From Acidobacteriota bacterium (lineage in GTDB: Bacteria; Acidobacteriota; Blastocatellia; Pyrinomonadales; Pyrinomonadaceae): 6,309 nucleotides of DNA. Positions within the stretch are counted from its first letter, which is position 1; each line of letters opens with the position of its first letter. Both the position numbers and the translations under genes were made by a program. The stretch is taken from assembly GCA_020853255.1 (NCBI GenBank), contig JADYZI010000093.1, positions 1 through 6,309 on the forward strand. Reading direction: 5' to 3'. This document shows positions 1 through 6,124 of this stretch, one piece after another. A model generated the notes under the pieces. It was not told the origin of the DNA and searched no databases. It saw only the letters and a program-made list of their open reading frames with translations.

Positions 1-248
1 GAATACAGTACAACCGCTACCTGAATGATGCCCGAAACAGCATTGGTGCCACCGTCACGTGGGGCCGCGAGCATGAAAATCTCGGGCCGCAGCTTGGTGT
101 TCTGCGGTCAAATACTTGGAGCGTTGGGGTGTCTGCCCGATATTGGGTCAACAGGAATATCGGATTCAACGCGGACGGCGTGCTTCACCGTCAGGGAGAT
201 CTATATTATCGCCGGGGGATGAACTTTGGGATCCGATTTCGCTTCTGA
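1..248 (+). CDS. Outer-membrane beta-barrel protein, C-terminal part (possibly YaiO-like)
   Basis: Partial gene; its 5' end lies outside the window and the first full codon is at 3. The open frame gives 81 residues to a TGA at 246-248. The residues alternate polar and hydrophobic/aromatic in short strands separated by turns (SIGATVTW, WSVGVSARYW, GFNADGVLH, MNFGIRFRF). The protein ends in Phe after an alternating strand, which is the classical C-terminal signal read by the BAM machinery of Gram-negative outer membranes. The next gene starts inside its last codons, so it is probably the first visible member of an operon with the HEAT-repeat and glycosyltransferase genes. Such a neighbourhood recalls YaiO-family barrels next to family-2 glycosyltransferases; that family name is an inference from context and from the Tyr/Arg/Gly-rich tail. 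Barrel C-terminus: fairly sure. Family: unsure. Confidence 0.72.
   Translation, partial: IQYNRYLNDARNSIGATVTWGREHENLGPQLGVLRSNTWSVGVSARYWVNRNIGFNADGVLHRQGDLYYRRGMNFGIRFRF
214..219 (+). promoter_or_regulatory. Ribosome binding site for the HEAT-repeat gene
   Basis: A purine run GGGGGA sits 6 bases before a TTG at 226. A TGA in the same frame at 220-222 excludes any earlier start, so this site supports TTG as the start codon. It lies inside the coding region of the upstream barrel gene. Confidence 0.5.
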
Positions 249-1377
249 TACAGCGGCCGTTATTGCGGCATGGATCGGCGGACTGTTGACGGCGGCAAGC
301 GTCTTTTGCATCGCCGCGATCTTTGTCCTTCGCGCTTTGTCGGAGCGTTCGAAGCAAACCCACGAGATGGTCGTTCAAAAATGGGAAACCACGCTTTTCG
401 ACGCGACCGACATACTTGAATCTGACGGAAATACAAAGGAATTGACGGCAAATGCGAAAAGCTTTTTTGAGCTAAACCCGCATCTTGACCGCCGCGATCT
501 GCCGCACCTTTTGTACGAATGGAATTACATTCACGAATTGCTGGTCGGCGAGTCAAAGCAGGGCTTGAATTTTCTTGCCGAGAAGGTAGATCTGTCGGAG
601 CTTTCGGTCAAGATGTTGAGAAGCCCGATGCTGGACAAGCGATTGCTTGCGATCAACACGCTCGGAAATCTCGGTGATCAAACGGCCTACGCCGAGATCG
701 AAAAGTCGCTTCCCGACCGCGACTCTGTAATTTCATCCTGGGCATGGCGGGCTTTGTTTCGTATCGATACACAGCGAACGCTTGGTGAGCATCTTTCGCT
801 TATAGCGGAACGAAAGGATTGGTCACCGATATTTGTCGCCAGGGTTTTGCAAGAGATCGACGCGGATATTTGTTCCGCACCGCTTTGCCGCCTGGTCGAG
901 AAAAGTTATGCGGCCGGCATTGAAGAACGGCAGATGTCGCGGCTGATATCGTATCTCTCGCTCGCTCACGTTGCCGATCATACGGCGATAGTCAACAAGA
1001 TCCTGCTTGAAAGCAGTGCGATGGAAGTGCTGATCGCGTGTCTTCGCCTTGTAAATTCGGACGACGATCTTACCCGGATACGCGAGATGACAAAGGACGA
1101 GCACTGGGAGATCAGGCTGCATGCGGCGTTAACCCTTGGCCGTCTTGGACACGAGGAAGATATCGAGCGGCTGATCGACCTGCTCGACGACCCCGATTGG
1201 TGGGTCCGCTACCGCACCGCAAGTGCTCTGATCGCCATTCCCGCAATGACAGAGGAGCGGGTCTTAGCTCTGACCGAAACACTCTCTAATCAATTTGCCC
1301 GCGACATTTTGCTTCAGGTGCTGACCGAAATGCGCCTTCTATGCTTCACCCAGACCTCACTAACTTTGTCCAGGTAG
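226..1377 (+). CDS. Membrane-anchored HEAT-repeat protein
   Basis: Predicted 383 residues. One hydrophobic segment at about residues 10-37 is followed by a basic/polar stretch (RALSERSKQ), suggesting a single N-terminal anchor with the bulk in the cytoplasm. The rest is alpha-helical with HEAT-like repeats. The clearest are near 134-180 (RLLAINTLGNLGD, then WAWRALFRI) and 291-340 (EIRLHAALTLGRLG, then DDPDWWVRYRTASALIAI). HEAT repeats make a protein-binding solenoid and have no catalytic residues, so a scaffold or regulatory role is likely; the partner is not visible. The TTG start is chosen because of an in-frame stop just upstream and a purine-rich site 6 bases before it. It overlaps the barrel gene by 23 bp and the glycosyltransferase gene by 37 bp, which implies coupled translation and a shared envelope pathway. 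The last residues, after about 370, do not look repeat-like. Fold: confident; exact role unknown. Confidence 0.8.
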   Translation: MGSDFASDTAAVIAAWIGGLLTAASVFCIAAIFVLRALSERSKQTHEMVVQKWETTLFDATDILESDGNTKELTANAKSFFELNPHLDRRDLPHLLYEWNYIHELLVGESKQGLNFLAEKVDLSELSVKMLRSPMLDKRLLAINTLGNLGDQTAYAEIEKSLPDRDSVISSWAWRALFRIDTQRTLGEHLSLIAERKDWSPIFVARVLQEIDADICSAPLCRLVEKSYAAGIEERQMSRLISYLSLAHVADHTAIVNKILLESSAMEVLIACLRLVNSDDDLTRIREMTKDEHWEIRLHAALTLGRLGHEEDIERLIDLLDDPDWWVRYRTASALIAIPAMTEERVLALTETLSNQFARDILLQVLTEMRLLCFTQTSLTLSR

Positions 1378-2789
1378 GGCAGTGGTTCTTTCTAGCCTAT
1401 TTCATTGCCTTGAACGGGACTTATCTTACACTGACGGCGATCTCGCTGGCGGTGCTGCCCCGTTTTATCCGCAAGCAATCGATCCACAAACTTCCTCGGC
1501 CGCAGATCGGGTTCGAACCGCCGATCACTTTGATCGTGACCGCATTTAACGAAGAGGCTGTGATCGTCCCGACGGTCAGGGCCTTGCTCCAACTGAACTA
1601 TCCCGAGTTCGAAATATTGGTAGTCAATGACGGATCAAAGGACAAAACCCTTGAGGTAATGGCCTGCGAGTTCGATCTTGTCGAAATCCCGACAGCATTC
1701 CGAAAACGGATAGAGCACCAGCCTGTGCGGGGTGTCTATCAGTCAAAGCGATATTCCAACCTGCGTCTGATCGACAAAGATAATGGCGGCTGTAAGGCAG
1801 ATGCATCGAATGCCGGGATCAATGGTGCCCGATACGGGCTTTTTATGCCGCTCGATGCGGATACCATACTCAATCGCGATTGCCTGACGCTGATGGTGCA
1901 GCCTTTTCTTCTGGATCCGGACACGGTCGGGGTCGGCGGAAATGTGCGTATTCTCAATGGCTGCAGCGTACGCGACGGAAATTTGACGAAAGTTGATCTG
2001 CCGAAAACATGGCTCGGTCTCTTTCAGGTTTTGGAATACAACCGTGCGTTTTTGACAAGCCGCGTCGGCTGGGACCATTTGAACTCGCTGCCGCTTATTT
2101 CGGGAGCGTTCGGGCTATTCAAGAAAGAGGCGGTGATCGCGGTTGGCGGATATAGTCACAAATCGCTCGGCGAGGATATGGACCTTGTGCTTCGTCTGCA
2201 TCGTCATTACCGGTTGAACAGGTTGCCGTATCGCGTTTCGTTCGTCGCTGACCCAATGTGCTGGACCGAGGCACCTGAGACCACACCCACACTAAGAAAA
2301 CAACGCGTCCGATGGCAGCGCGGTTTGTTCGACTGCCTTTGGGAAAACCGAAAGCTGCTATGGCATCCGCGGTCCGGCGGCGTCGGATGGCTGGCATTTC
2401 CATTCCTGCTTTTTCTTGAAGGGGTAAGCCCGCTGGTCGAGGTGGCGGGGCTTTTGTTCTTTTTCTTGTGTTATTTTCTGGATATGATCAATGTCGCCGG
2501 TGCATTGGCGTTCGGCCTGCTTGCGTTCGGCACCGGATTCCTGCTCTCGGTAGCATCTATACTGATCGAGGAAGCGACGTTTCAGACCTATCCGCGCAAA
2601 AAACACATTTGGGTGATGATCCTCGGTGCATTTGTTGAGAATTTCGGCTATCGGCAGCTTATGTCGATCTGGCGTCTTGAGGGCATCATCAAGTGGGTCC
2701 TGCGAACAAAATCGAGCTGGGGAACAATGACGCGCGATGCCTCGTGGTCAACGCCTGAAACGCAGACCACCGAGACTAGCTGCCGCTAG
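1341..2789 (+). CDS. Processive family-2 glycosyltransferase, membrane-bound polysaccharide synthase
   Basis: 482 residues. Order: N-terminal membrane helix (about 13-39), GT-A catalytic domain (about 60-330), then a C-terminal membrane region (about 349-410, with further hydrophobic stretches at 423-453). Visible catalytic signature of the cellulose/chitin/hyaluronan/PgaC-type synthases: VNDGS with Asp97, DAD at 172-174 (nucleotide-sugar and metal binding), GED at 277-279 (general base Asp279), and QRVRW at 321-325 (the QxxRW motif of processive enzymes). These imply polymerisation of a beta-linked glycan from UDP-sugar at the inner membrane and export through the enzyme's own channel. The sugar cannot be told from sequence; poly-GlcNAc synthase of the PgaC type is one possibility. 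ATG 1341 is kept because it places a complete membrane helix at the N-terminus. No clear Shine-Dalgarno is seen, in keeping with coupling to the HEAT gene, which it overlaps by 37 bp. The tail (about 455-482) is polar and Thr/Ser rich. Confidence 0.92.
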   Translation: MLHPDLTNFVQVGQWFFLAYFIALNGTYLTLTAISLAVLPRFIRKQSIHKLPRPQIGFEPPITLIVTAFNEEAVIVPTVRALLQLNYPEFEILVVNDGSKDKTLEVMACEFDLVEIPTAFRKRIEHQPVRGVYQSKRYSNLRLIDKDNGGCKADASNAGINGARYGLFMPLDADTILNRDCLTLMVQPFLLDPDTVGVGGNVRILNGCSVRDGNLTKVDLPKTWLGLFQVLEYNRAFLTSRVGWDHLNSLPLISGAFGLFKKEAVIAVGGYSHKSLGEDMDLVLRLHRHYRLNRLPYRVSFVADPMCWTEAPETTPTLRKQRVRWQRGLFDCLWENRKLLWHPRSGGVGWLAFPFLLFLEGVSPLVEVAGLLFFFLCYFLDMINVAGALAFGLLAFGTGFLLSVASILIEEATFQTYPRKKHIWVMILGAFVENFGYRQLMSIWRLEGIIKWVLRTKSSWGTMTRDASWSTPETQTTETSCR

Positions 2790-2818
2790 GACGAAAAGAA
2801 TACTATTTTCCCGGCTTC

Positions 2819-3088
2819 CTATCCTTCCGCCTCGCGTGAGATCGCTGCATCTCCGCCGATCTTTGCGGCCGCACGAGCAAGAATAAGCAGCACAACGACC
2901 GCTATGATGGTTGCCAGAATCGCGTAGATGAACAGGCCCGAAAGGCTGTCGTCTTCGCCAAGGACAGCTTTCATTGCGGTCTTGATAGCGTCATTCCAAG
3001 CAAGCGCGCTTACCAGTCCAAGTGCGGCTGAGGCAAGCGTGATCATTGATTGGACAATTGCCTTTGATTGTTCGATCGACTTTGACAT
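2819..3088 (-). CDS. Small two-helix membrane protein, DUF5654-like
   Basis: 89 residues, unknown function. The N-terminus is polar (MSKSIEQSK), followed by a first hydrophobic helix at about 12-30, an ALAWNDAI motif at 28-35, a short acidic loop (GEDD), a second helix at about 51-71, and a charged tail. The first helix ending in LAWN[DE]AI followed by a second helix resembles the DUF5654 family of short bacterial and archaeal membrane proteins; I recognise this from memory, not from a search. The frame runs open upstream to 3175, but ATG 3086-3088 is chosen because GGAGG lies 6 bases before it and because a good promoter falls inside the would-be extension. It converges on the glycosyltransferase gene with 29 bp between stops and no obvious terminator there. 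Probably a stand-alone gene. Confidence 0.8.
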   Translation of the reverse strand: MSKSIEQSKAIVQSMITLASAALGLVSALAWNDAIKTAMKAVLGEDDSLSGLFIYAILATIIAVVVLLILARAAAKIGGDAAISREAEG

Positions 3089-3094
3089 TGAGAT

Positions 3095-3099
3095 CCTCC
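3095..3099 (-). promoter_or_regulatory. Ribosome binding site of the DUF5654-like gene
   Basis: GGAGG on the minus strand with a 6-base spacer to the ATG at 3088-3086. It decides the start in favour of the 89-residue form over an extension starting at 3175. Confidence 0.75.
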
Positions 3100-3129
3100 A
3101 GATTACAGGTTTTTGGAATTGCACCCTCG

Positions 3130-3157
3130 ATTTTGGGCAAACTCTCGCGGATGTCAA
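3130..3157 (-). promoter_or_regulatory. Sigma-70 type promoter for the DUF5654-like gene
   Basis: Read on the minus strand, a perfect TTGACA (-35, at 3157-3152) is followed after 16 bases by CAAAAT (-10, at 3135-3130, four of six matches to TATAAT). Transcription would start near 3123, giving a leader of about 35 nt that contains the GGAGG site. The position supports the shorter start of the gene. Confidence 0.55.
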
Positions 3158-3267
3158 TTCCTCACGCCTTTTCATGAGCTATTGCGGAAGCCCCGGGCCT
3201 CGGCAAAATTTTTCCGGTTCTTCGGCAAAGATGCTCCGGCCAGTCGTCAATCTAGCTGAGGGGCCCG

Positions 3268-3298
3268 TTCGAGAAGAACACTGCACGAGCCGCTCGAA
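3268..3298. repeat. Inverted repeat upstream of the pilin-helix micro-ORF
   Basis: TTCGAG at 3268-3273 is the inverted complement of CTCGAA at 3293-3298, separated by 19 bases. Overlapping its right arm is a tighter dyad, CGAGC-C-GCTCG (3286-3296). It could be an operator or an RNA hairpin in the leader of the micro-ORF. The rest of the 237-bp gap between the two divergent genes holds only the minus-strand promoter, the two ribosome binding sites and GC-rich sequence at about 3185-3270. I found no convincing sigma-70 promoter for the plus strand there. Confidence 0.3.
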
Positions 3299-3307
3299 TT
3301 TATACCG

Positions 3308-3314
3308 TAAGGAG
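3308..3314 (+). promoter_or_regulatory. Strong Shine-Dalgarno of the micro-ORF
   Basis: TAAGGAG closely matches the anti-SD complement. It lies 11 bases before ATG 3326, slightly longer than optimal, with an A/T-rich spacer that should stay unstructured. It is the main argument that the 27-codon frame is translated. Confidence 0.6.
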
Positions 3315-3325
3315 TTATAAAAATT

Positions 3326-3409
3326 ATGCCGTTCCCAAGTCAAGGTCTAGTTGTTATCGCTATCATTGCAATTTTGATCGGGCTGCTTCTTCCGGCGGTC
3401 CAGCGTTAA
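3326..3409 (+). CDS. 27-residue micro-protein consisting of a prepilin-like hydrophobic helix
   Basis: ATG to TAA encodes 27 residues: a short head, MPFPSQG, followed by [19 protein letters not shown] and a final Arg. The core matches, from memory, the N-terminal helix of DUF1559-type prepilins (consensus [26 protein letters not shown]), abundant in Planctomycetes and present elsewhere. Here the FTLIEL block that carries Glu5 and the prepilin-peptidase context is missing, and no globular domain follows. The peptide should be a single transmembrane helix. It is preceded by TAAGGAG and followed, 26 bases after its stop, by a strong terminator, so it looks like an independent short transcription unit rather than a broken gene. 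It lies divergent to the DUF5654-like gene and upstream of uvrC, separated from uvrC by the terminator. Function unknown. Alternatives: a decayed pilin remnant, or a leader peptide. Confidence 0.6.
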   Translation: [27 protein letters not shown]

Positions 3410-3435
3410 GAAAATTTACCCCCTTCCCACACCAG

Positions 3436-3473
3436 GGCCCGCTCTCCGCGTAATGCGCGGAGGCGGGCCTTTT
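3436..3473 (+). terminator. Intrinsic terminator after the micro-ORF
   Basis: Arms GGCCCGC-T-CTCCGCG (3436-3450) and CGCGGAG-GCGGGCC (3456-3469) pair over 14 bp with one bulged T and a TAATG loop. TTTT follows at 3470-3473, then GATTT. This is a strong Rho-independent terminator. It ends the micro-ORF transcript and isolates uvrC from upstream reading. Confidence 0.88.
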
Positions 3474-3500
3474 GATTTAGTTCTATCGATTTGCGATAAA
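3472..3500 (+). promoter_or_regulatory. Candidate uvrC promoter, near-leaderless
   Basis: TTGATT (3472-3477) and GATAAA (3495-3500), each matching four of six consensus bases, are spaced by exactly 17 bp. Transcription would start near 3507, only about 4 bases before the uvrC ATG at 3511. No convincing Shine-Dalgarno precedes that ATG, which fits a leaderless or near-leaderless mRNA. The -35 element overlaps the T-run of the upstream terminator. A short dyad, TATCG-ATTTG-CGATA (3484-3498), lies in the spacer. Confidence 0.35.
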
Positions 3501-3510
3501 AGTTATAGGC

Positions 3511-5355
3511 ATGACGCTCGACGAAAAATTAAAACGCCTACCGACGGCGGCCGGGATCTATCTGCACAAGAACGCAGCCGGAAAGATCATCTACGTCGGT
3601 AAGGCAAAGAATCTGAGGAACCGTGTGCGTCAATATTTTCAATCGAGCCGGAACGCTGATTGGAAAACACGCCAGCTTCACAAACTCATTGCAGACTTTG
3701 AATTCATTGTCGTTGATAACGAAGTCGAGGCCCTCGTTCTTGAGGCAAATCTGATAAAGAAGCACAAACCGCGCTTTAATGTCATGCTCAAGGACGACAA
3801 GCAGTACCCACATCTAAAAATGACCAACGAGCCGTTTCCAAAAGTGGTCATTACGCGAAAGATATTAAAGGACGGGGCGAGCTATTACGGCCCAATGCTG
3901 CCTGCTTCGCTTGCCCGCCGGACGCTTGACCTGGTCAACAAGGCCTTTCAATTGCGTACCTGCGATCTTGAAATTGACGGCCGCCTGCCGCGGCCTTGTC
4001 TTGAATATCATCTGAAACGATGCCTTGGCCCGTGCGTTAAAGGGCTCTGCACACAGGATGAGTACCAGGAAGCCGCACGCGACGTCAAAGCCTTGCTGGA
4101 AGGGAAGAATAAAGAACTTGCTGTCGACCTCGAGCGGCGGATGTGGCATTTTTCCGAAAAAGGCCAATACGAGCTTGCCGCGAAATACCGCGATCTCCAT
4201 CGGGCGGTCATCGCCTTGGGTGAACAGCAGAAGATGGCATATACAGCCGAGCTGGATATTGACATTTTCGGTTATCACCGCGAAGGAGTGCGGCTTGCCC
4301 TGCAGCTGTTCACAATGCGCGAAGGCCGCATCGTAGGCCGGCGCGAGTTTTTCTGGGAAGACCTTCCGGAAGATGACGGCTTTACGGGAGCGGACTTTCT
4401 GGGCGAGATCCTGACGCAATATTACTCGACCGACTATGTGCCGCGCGAGATACATGTGCCGACCGATTTTGCGGACAGGACAACCCTTGAGAAATTGTTG
4501 ACCGAACGCCGTGGAAAGCGCGTGCAGATAATTGTTCCGAAAATTGGCGAAAAGCGTCACATGATCGGCTTGGTCGAAACCAATGCACGCATTGCGTTCG
4601 ACCAGCGTTTCCGCGTGCTGAAGCCGGATTCGCAGAAGGTGCTTGAAGAACTCCAGGAGCTTCTCGAGCTGTCGTATTTTCCGCAGCGTATCGAATCCTT
4701 CGACATTTCAAATATTTCCGGGTCGGAGAATGTTGCGGGCATTGTCGTGTTTGAGAACGGCAAACCGGCACGCTCGGGATACAGGCGATTCATTATCAAA
4801 TCCGTCGAAGGTGCGAATGATTTCGCCTCGATGCACGAGGCGGTCTATCGGCGGTACAAACGCATCATGGACGAGGGCGGCCAGCTTCCGGAACTTATCT
4901 TTATCGACGGGGGCAAAGGCCAGCTTTCGGCCGCCGCCGCTGCAATGCGCGAACTTGATCTGGAACAAATAATGCTCGTCGGCCTGGTAAAGCCGCCGAA
5001 ACGTCACAGCGAAATTTCGCACCTGCTCGTCCGCGGCCGCGAGGACAAACCAATCCCGTTCGACCGAAATTCGCTTGCATTTCGGCTCGTACTCCAGATC
5101 CGTGAGGAAACGCACAAAACAGCCATTGAATTCCACCGCAAACGGCGCGAGAAGCGCGATTTTACATCGGAGCTTTCTGAGATACCGGGTATTGGCGATA
5201 AGAGAAAGATGAAGCTGCTGAGAGAATTCGGTTCCATCGAACGGATCGCGAAAGCATCCGTCGAAGAACTGAGGCCTTTTATCGGGATGCGGGCCGCAAA
5301 TGAGTTGGCTACGCATTTCGAGAATCAGCGAAACACTGCCGCAAAGCATGTGTAA
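3511..5355 (+). CDS. uvrC: Excinuclease ABC subunit C (UvrC)
   Basis: 614 residues, complete and of normal length. UvrC makes the 3' and 5' incisions around a DNA lesion after UvrA2B loading, in cytoplasmic nucleotide excision repair. Domains in order: GIY-YIG nuclease (about 10-95; GIY at 15-17, YVG at 28-30, Arg39, Tyr42, metal-binding Glu78) for the 3' cut; a four-cysteine cluster C151, C163, C171, C175, the spacing of the UvrC iron-sulphur site; a UVR domain contacting UvrB (about 203-238); an RNase H-like nuclease (about 395-545; Asp398 in FDISN, Asp466 in FIDGGKGQL, likely His535 in REETHK) for the 5' cut; and a helix-hairpin-helix DNA-binding end (about 555-603; EIPGIGDKR and FIGMRAANEL). 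No key residue appears lost. It stands alone: a terminator isolates it upstream and a convergent gene begins 6 bp after its stop. Shine-Dalgarno weak or absent. Confidence 0.98.
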   Translation: MTLDEKLKRLPTAAGIYLHKNAAGKIIYVGKAKNLRNRVRQYFQSSRNADWKTRQLHKLIADFEFIVVDNEVEALVLEANLIKKHKPRFNVMLKDDKQYPHLKMTNEPFPKVVITRKILKDGASYYGPMLPASLARRTLDLVNKAFQLRTCDLEIDGRLPRPCLEYHLKRCLGPCVKGLCTQDEYQEAARDVKALLEGKNKELAVDLERRMWHFSEKGQYELAAKYRDLHRAVIALGEQQKMAYTAELDIDIFGYHREGVRLALQLFTMREGRIVGRREFFWEDLPEDDGFTGADFLGEILTQYYSTDYVPREIHVPTDFADRTTLEKLLTERRGKRVQIIVPKIGEKRHMIGLVETNARIAFDQRFRVLKPDSQKVLEELQELLELSYFPQRIESFDISNISGSENVAGIVVFENGKPARSGYRRFIIKSVEGANDFASMHEAVYRRYKRIMDEGGQLPELIFIDGGKGQLSAAAAAMRELDLEQIMLVGLVKPPKRHSEISHLLVRGREDKPIPFDRNSLAFRLVLQIREETHKTAIEFHRKRREKRDFTSELSEIPGIGDKRKMKLLREFGSIERIAKASVEELRPFIGMRAANELATHFENQRNTAAKHV

Positions 5356-5361
5356 GCGCCT

Positions 5362-6087
5362 TTACGCCTCGTCGCAGCGTTGTCTTACGCGTTTGAAAAG
5401 CTTTTTGTACTCAGCATCCGCAGTCCCGTCGTTCGCGGCATCGTCGTGAGGCAGCAATGCGTTTGCACAGTTCCACCAACCGAATGCCATGGTTTCGACC
5501 CGGGCATATTTCAGCCTGTCGGGCGATGCATTTTGCTGGTCCCAGATATCTTGAAGCCGCTTTGGGTCGGCGTTTCGTTTCTGGGAATCCAGGTTCACCC
5601 GCCGCCATGCTTCGATAAGCTTCTCGCCGCCGGCGATTAGGGGCCCTGCGTATTTCATCTTGCAGCTTTCAGCACGCGGATACGAATTGATCACGTTCGG
5701 ATCGGTGTAAGCCTGGGCGGTGATCTTTGAGAGCTCATAGTACTCTTGCATTTCTTTCAGCTCGGCCTGGCGAAGCCTTTCCCAAAAGGGGACCTTTACG
5801 ATGTTGAGGTCACGAATGATCTTTGATTTCTGTTCATATTCACGATCGAGTGCAGCAAGGTCCAGTCCGGCGATCTCGTCATACCTCCAGACCGCCGCCG
5901 AGAAATCGATGCGCGGAGCATTCGCTCCGAACAACGTAAGTGTGTTGCGAAGCTGCGCCGGCGTGTACTTCTTCGCATCATATGTTCCGCTCAAATCGCA
6001 AAGTTCGCTCTGCCATTTGAATGTTTTTATTTGAGCACTTACGGGTATCGCAACTGCAAGGATGAACAGAAAGAGGATCGATCGCAT
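5362..6087 (-). CDS. Secreted four-cysteine protein of unknown function
   Basis: 241 residues; I do not recognise a family. ATG 6085-6087 is chosen because it gives a clean signal peptide (MRS, hydrophobic ILFLFILAVAIPV, then SAQ with likely cleavage near residue 19). The frame is open back to 6249, but that extension is Arg/Pro rich, lacks a credible start context and would bury the signal. The mature part has four cysteines (30, 142, 207, 238), which could form two disulphides in the periplasm, an early ELCDLSGTYDAKKYT segment, a charged helical middle (about 76-125) and a FGWWNCANALL motif at 202-212. No lipobox, catalytic triad or metal motif is evident. It converges on uvrC with a 6-bp gap and no terminator between, so the two transcripts probably overlap. 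The Shine-Dalgarno is poor. Confidence 0.75.
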   Translation of the reverse strand: MRSILFLFILAVAIPVSAQIKTFKWQSELCDLSGTYDAKKYTPAQLRNTLTLFGANAPRIDFSAAVWRYDEIAGLDLAALDREYEQKSKIIRDLNIVKVPFWERLRQAELKEMQEYYELSKITAQAYTDPNVINSYPRAESCKMKYAGPLIAGGEKLIEAWRRVNLDSQKRNADPKRLQDIWDQQNASPDRLKYARVETMAFGWWNCANALLPHDDAANDGTADAEYKKLFKRVRQRCDEA

Positions 6088-6099
6088 AGGATTGTAATG

Positions 6100-6124
6100 T
6101 GGCCGTTTCCAATGGGATCGGCCA
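6100..6124. promoter_or_regulatory. Imperfect dyad in the leader of the secreted-protein gene
   Basis: TGGCCG (6100-6105) and CGGCCA (6119-6124) are perfect inverted arms. Inside them TTCC and GGGA continue the pairing around an AAT loop, after one T/T mismatch. It lies 12-36 bases upstream of the minus-strand ATG, between a possible -10 (TAAAAT, read on the minus strand at 6134-6129, without a matching -35) and the start. It may be an operator or an RNA hairpin controlling translation. The rest of the 121-bp gap (6088-6208) contains a GC-rich hairpin, CCGGC-GGCG-GCCGG (6180-6193), with no T-run. Confidence 0.35.

Noticed and set aside
25..222. 65-codon plus-strand frame at the left edge
   Set aside because: It is out of frame with the beta-barrel C-terminus, which has clear strand alternation and the terminal Phe signal.
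3089..3175. N-terminal extension of the DUF5654-like protein by 29 residues
   Set aside because: The region contains the TTGACA promoter, and a strong GGAGG favours the internal ATG at 3088.
3255..3300. Possible tRNA T-arm (GTTCGAG) before the micro-ORF
   Set aside because: No cloverleaf could be formed around it; there is no acceptor stem, anticodon arm or CCA.
2928..3320. 130-codon open frame on the plus strand across the intergenic region
   Set aside because: It lies opposite the DUF5654-like gene and its promoter, has no ribosome binding site and its composition is not protein-like beyond the mirror of the real gene.
3865..4560. 231-codon open frame antisense to uvrC
   Set aside because: It sits wholly inside a complete and highly conserved uvrC; long antisense frames are expected from its codon use. 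No start signal was seen.
4708..5349. 213-codon open frame antisense to the end of uvrC
   Set aside because: Same reason: a mirror of the conserved RNase H and HhH regions, with no family signature.
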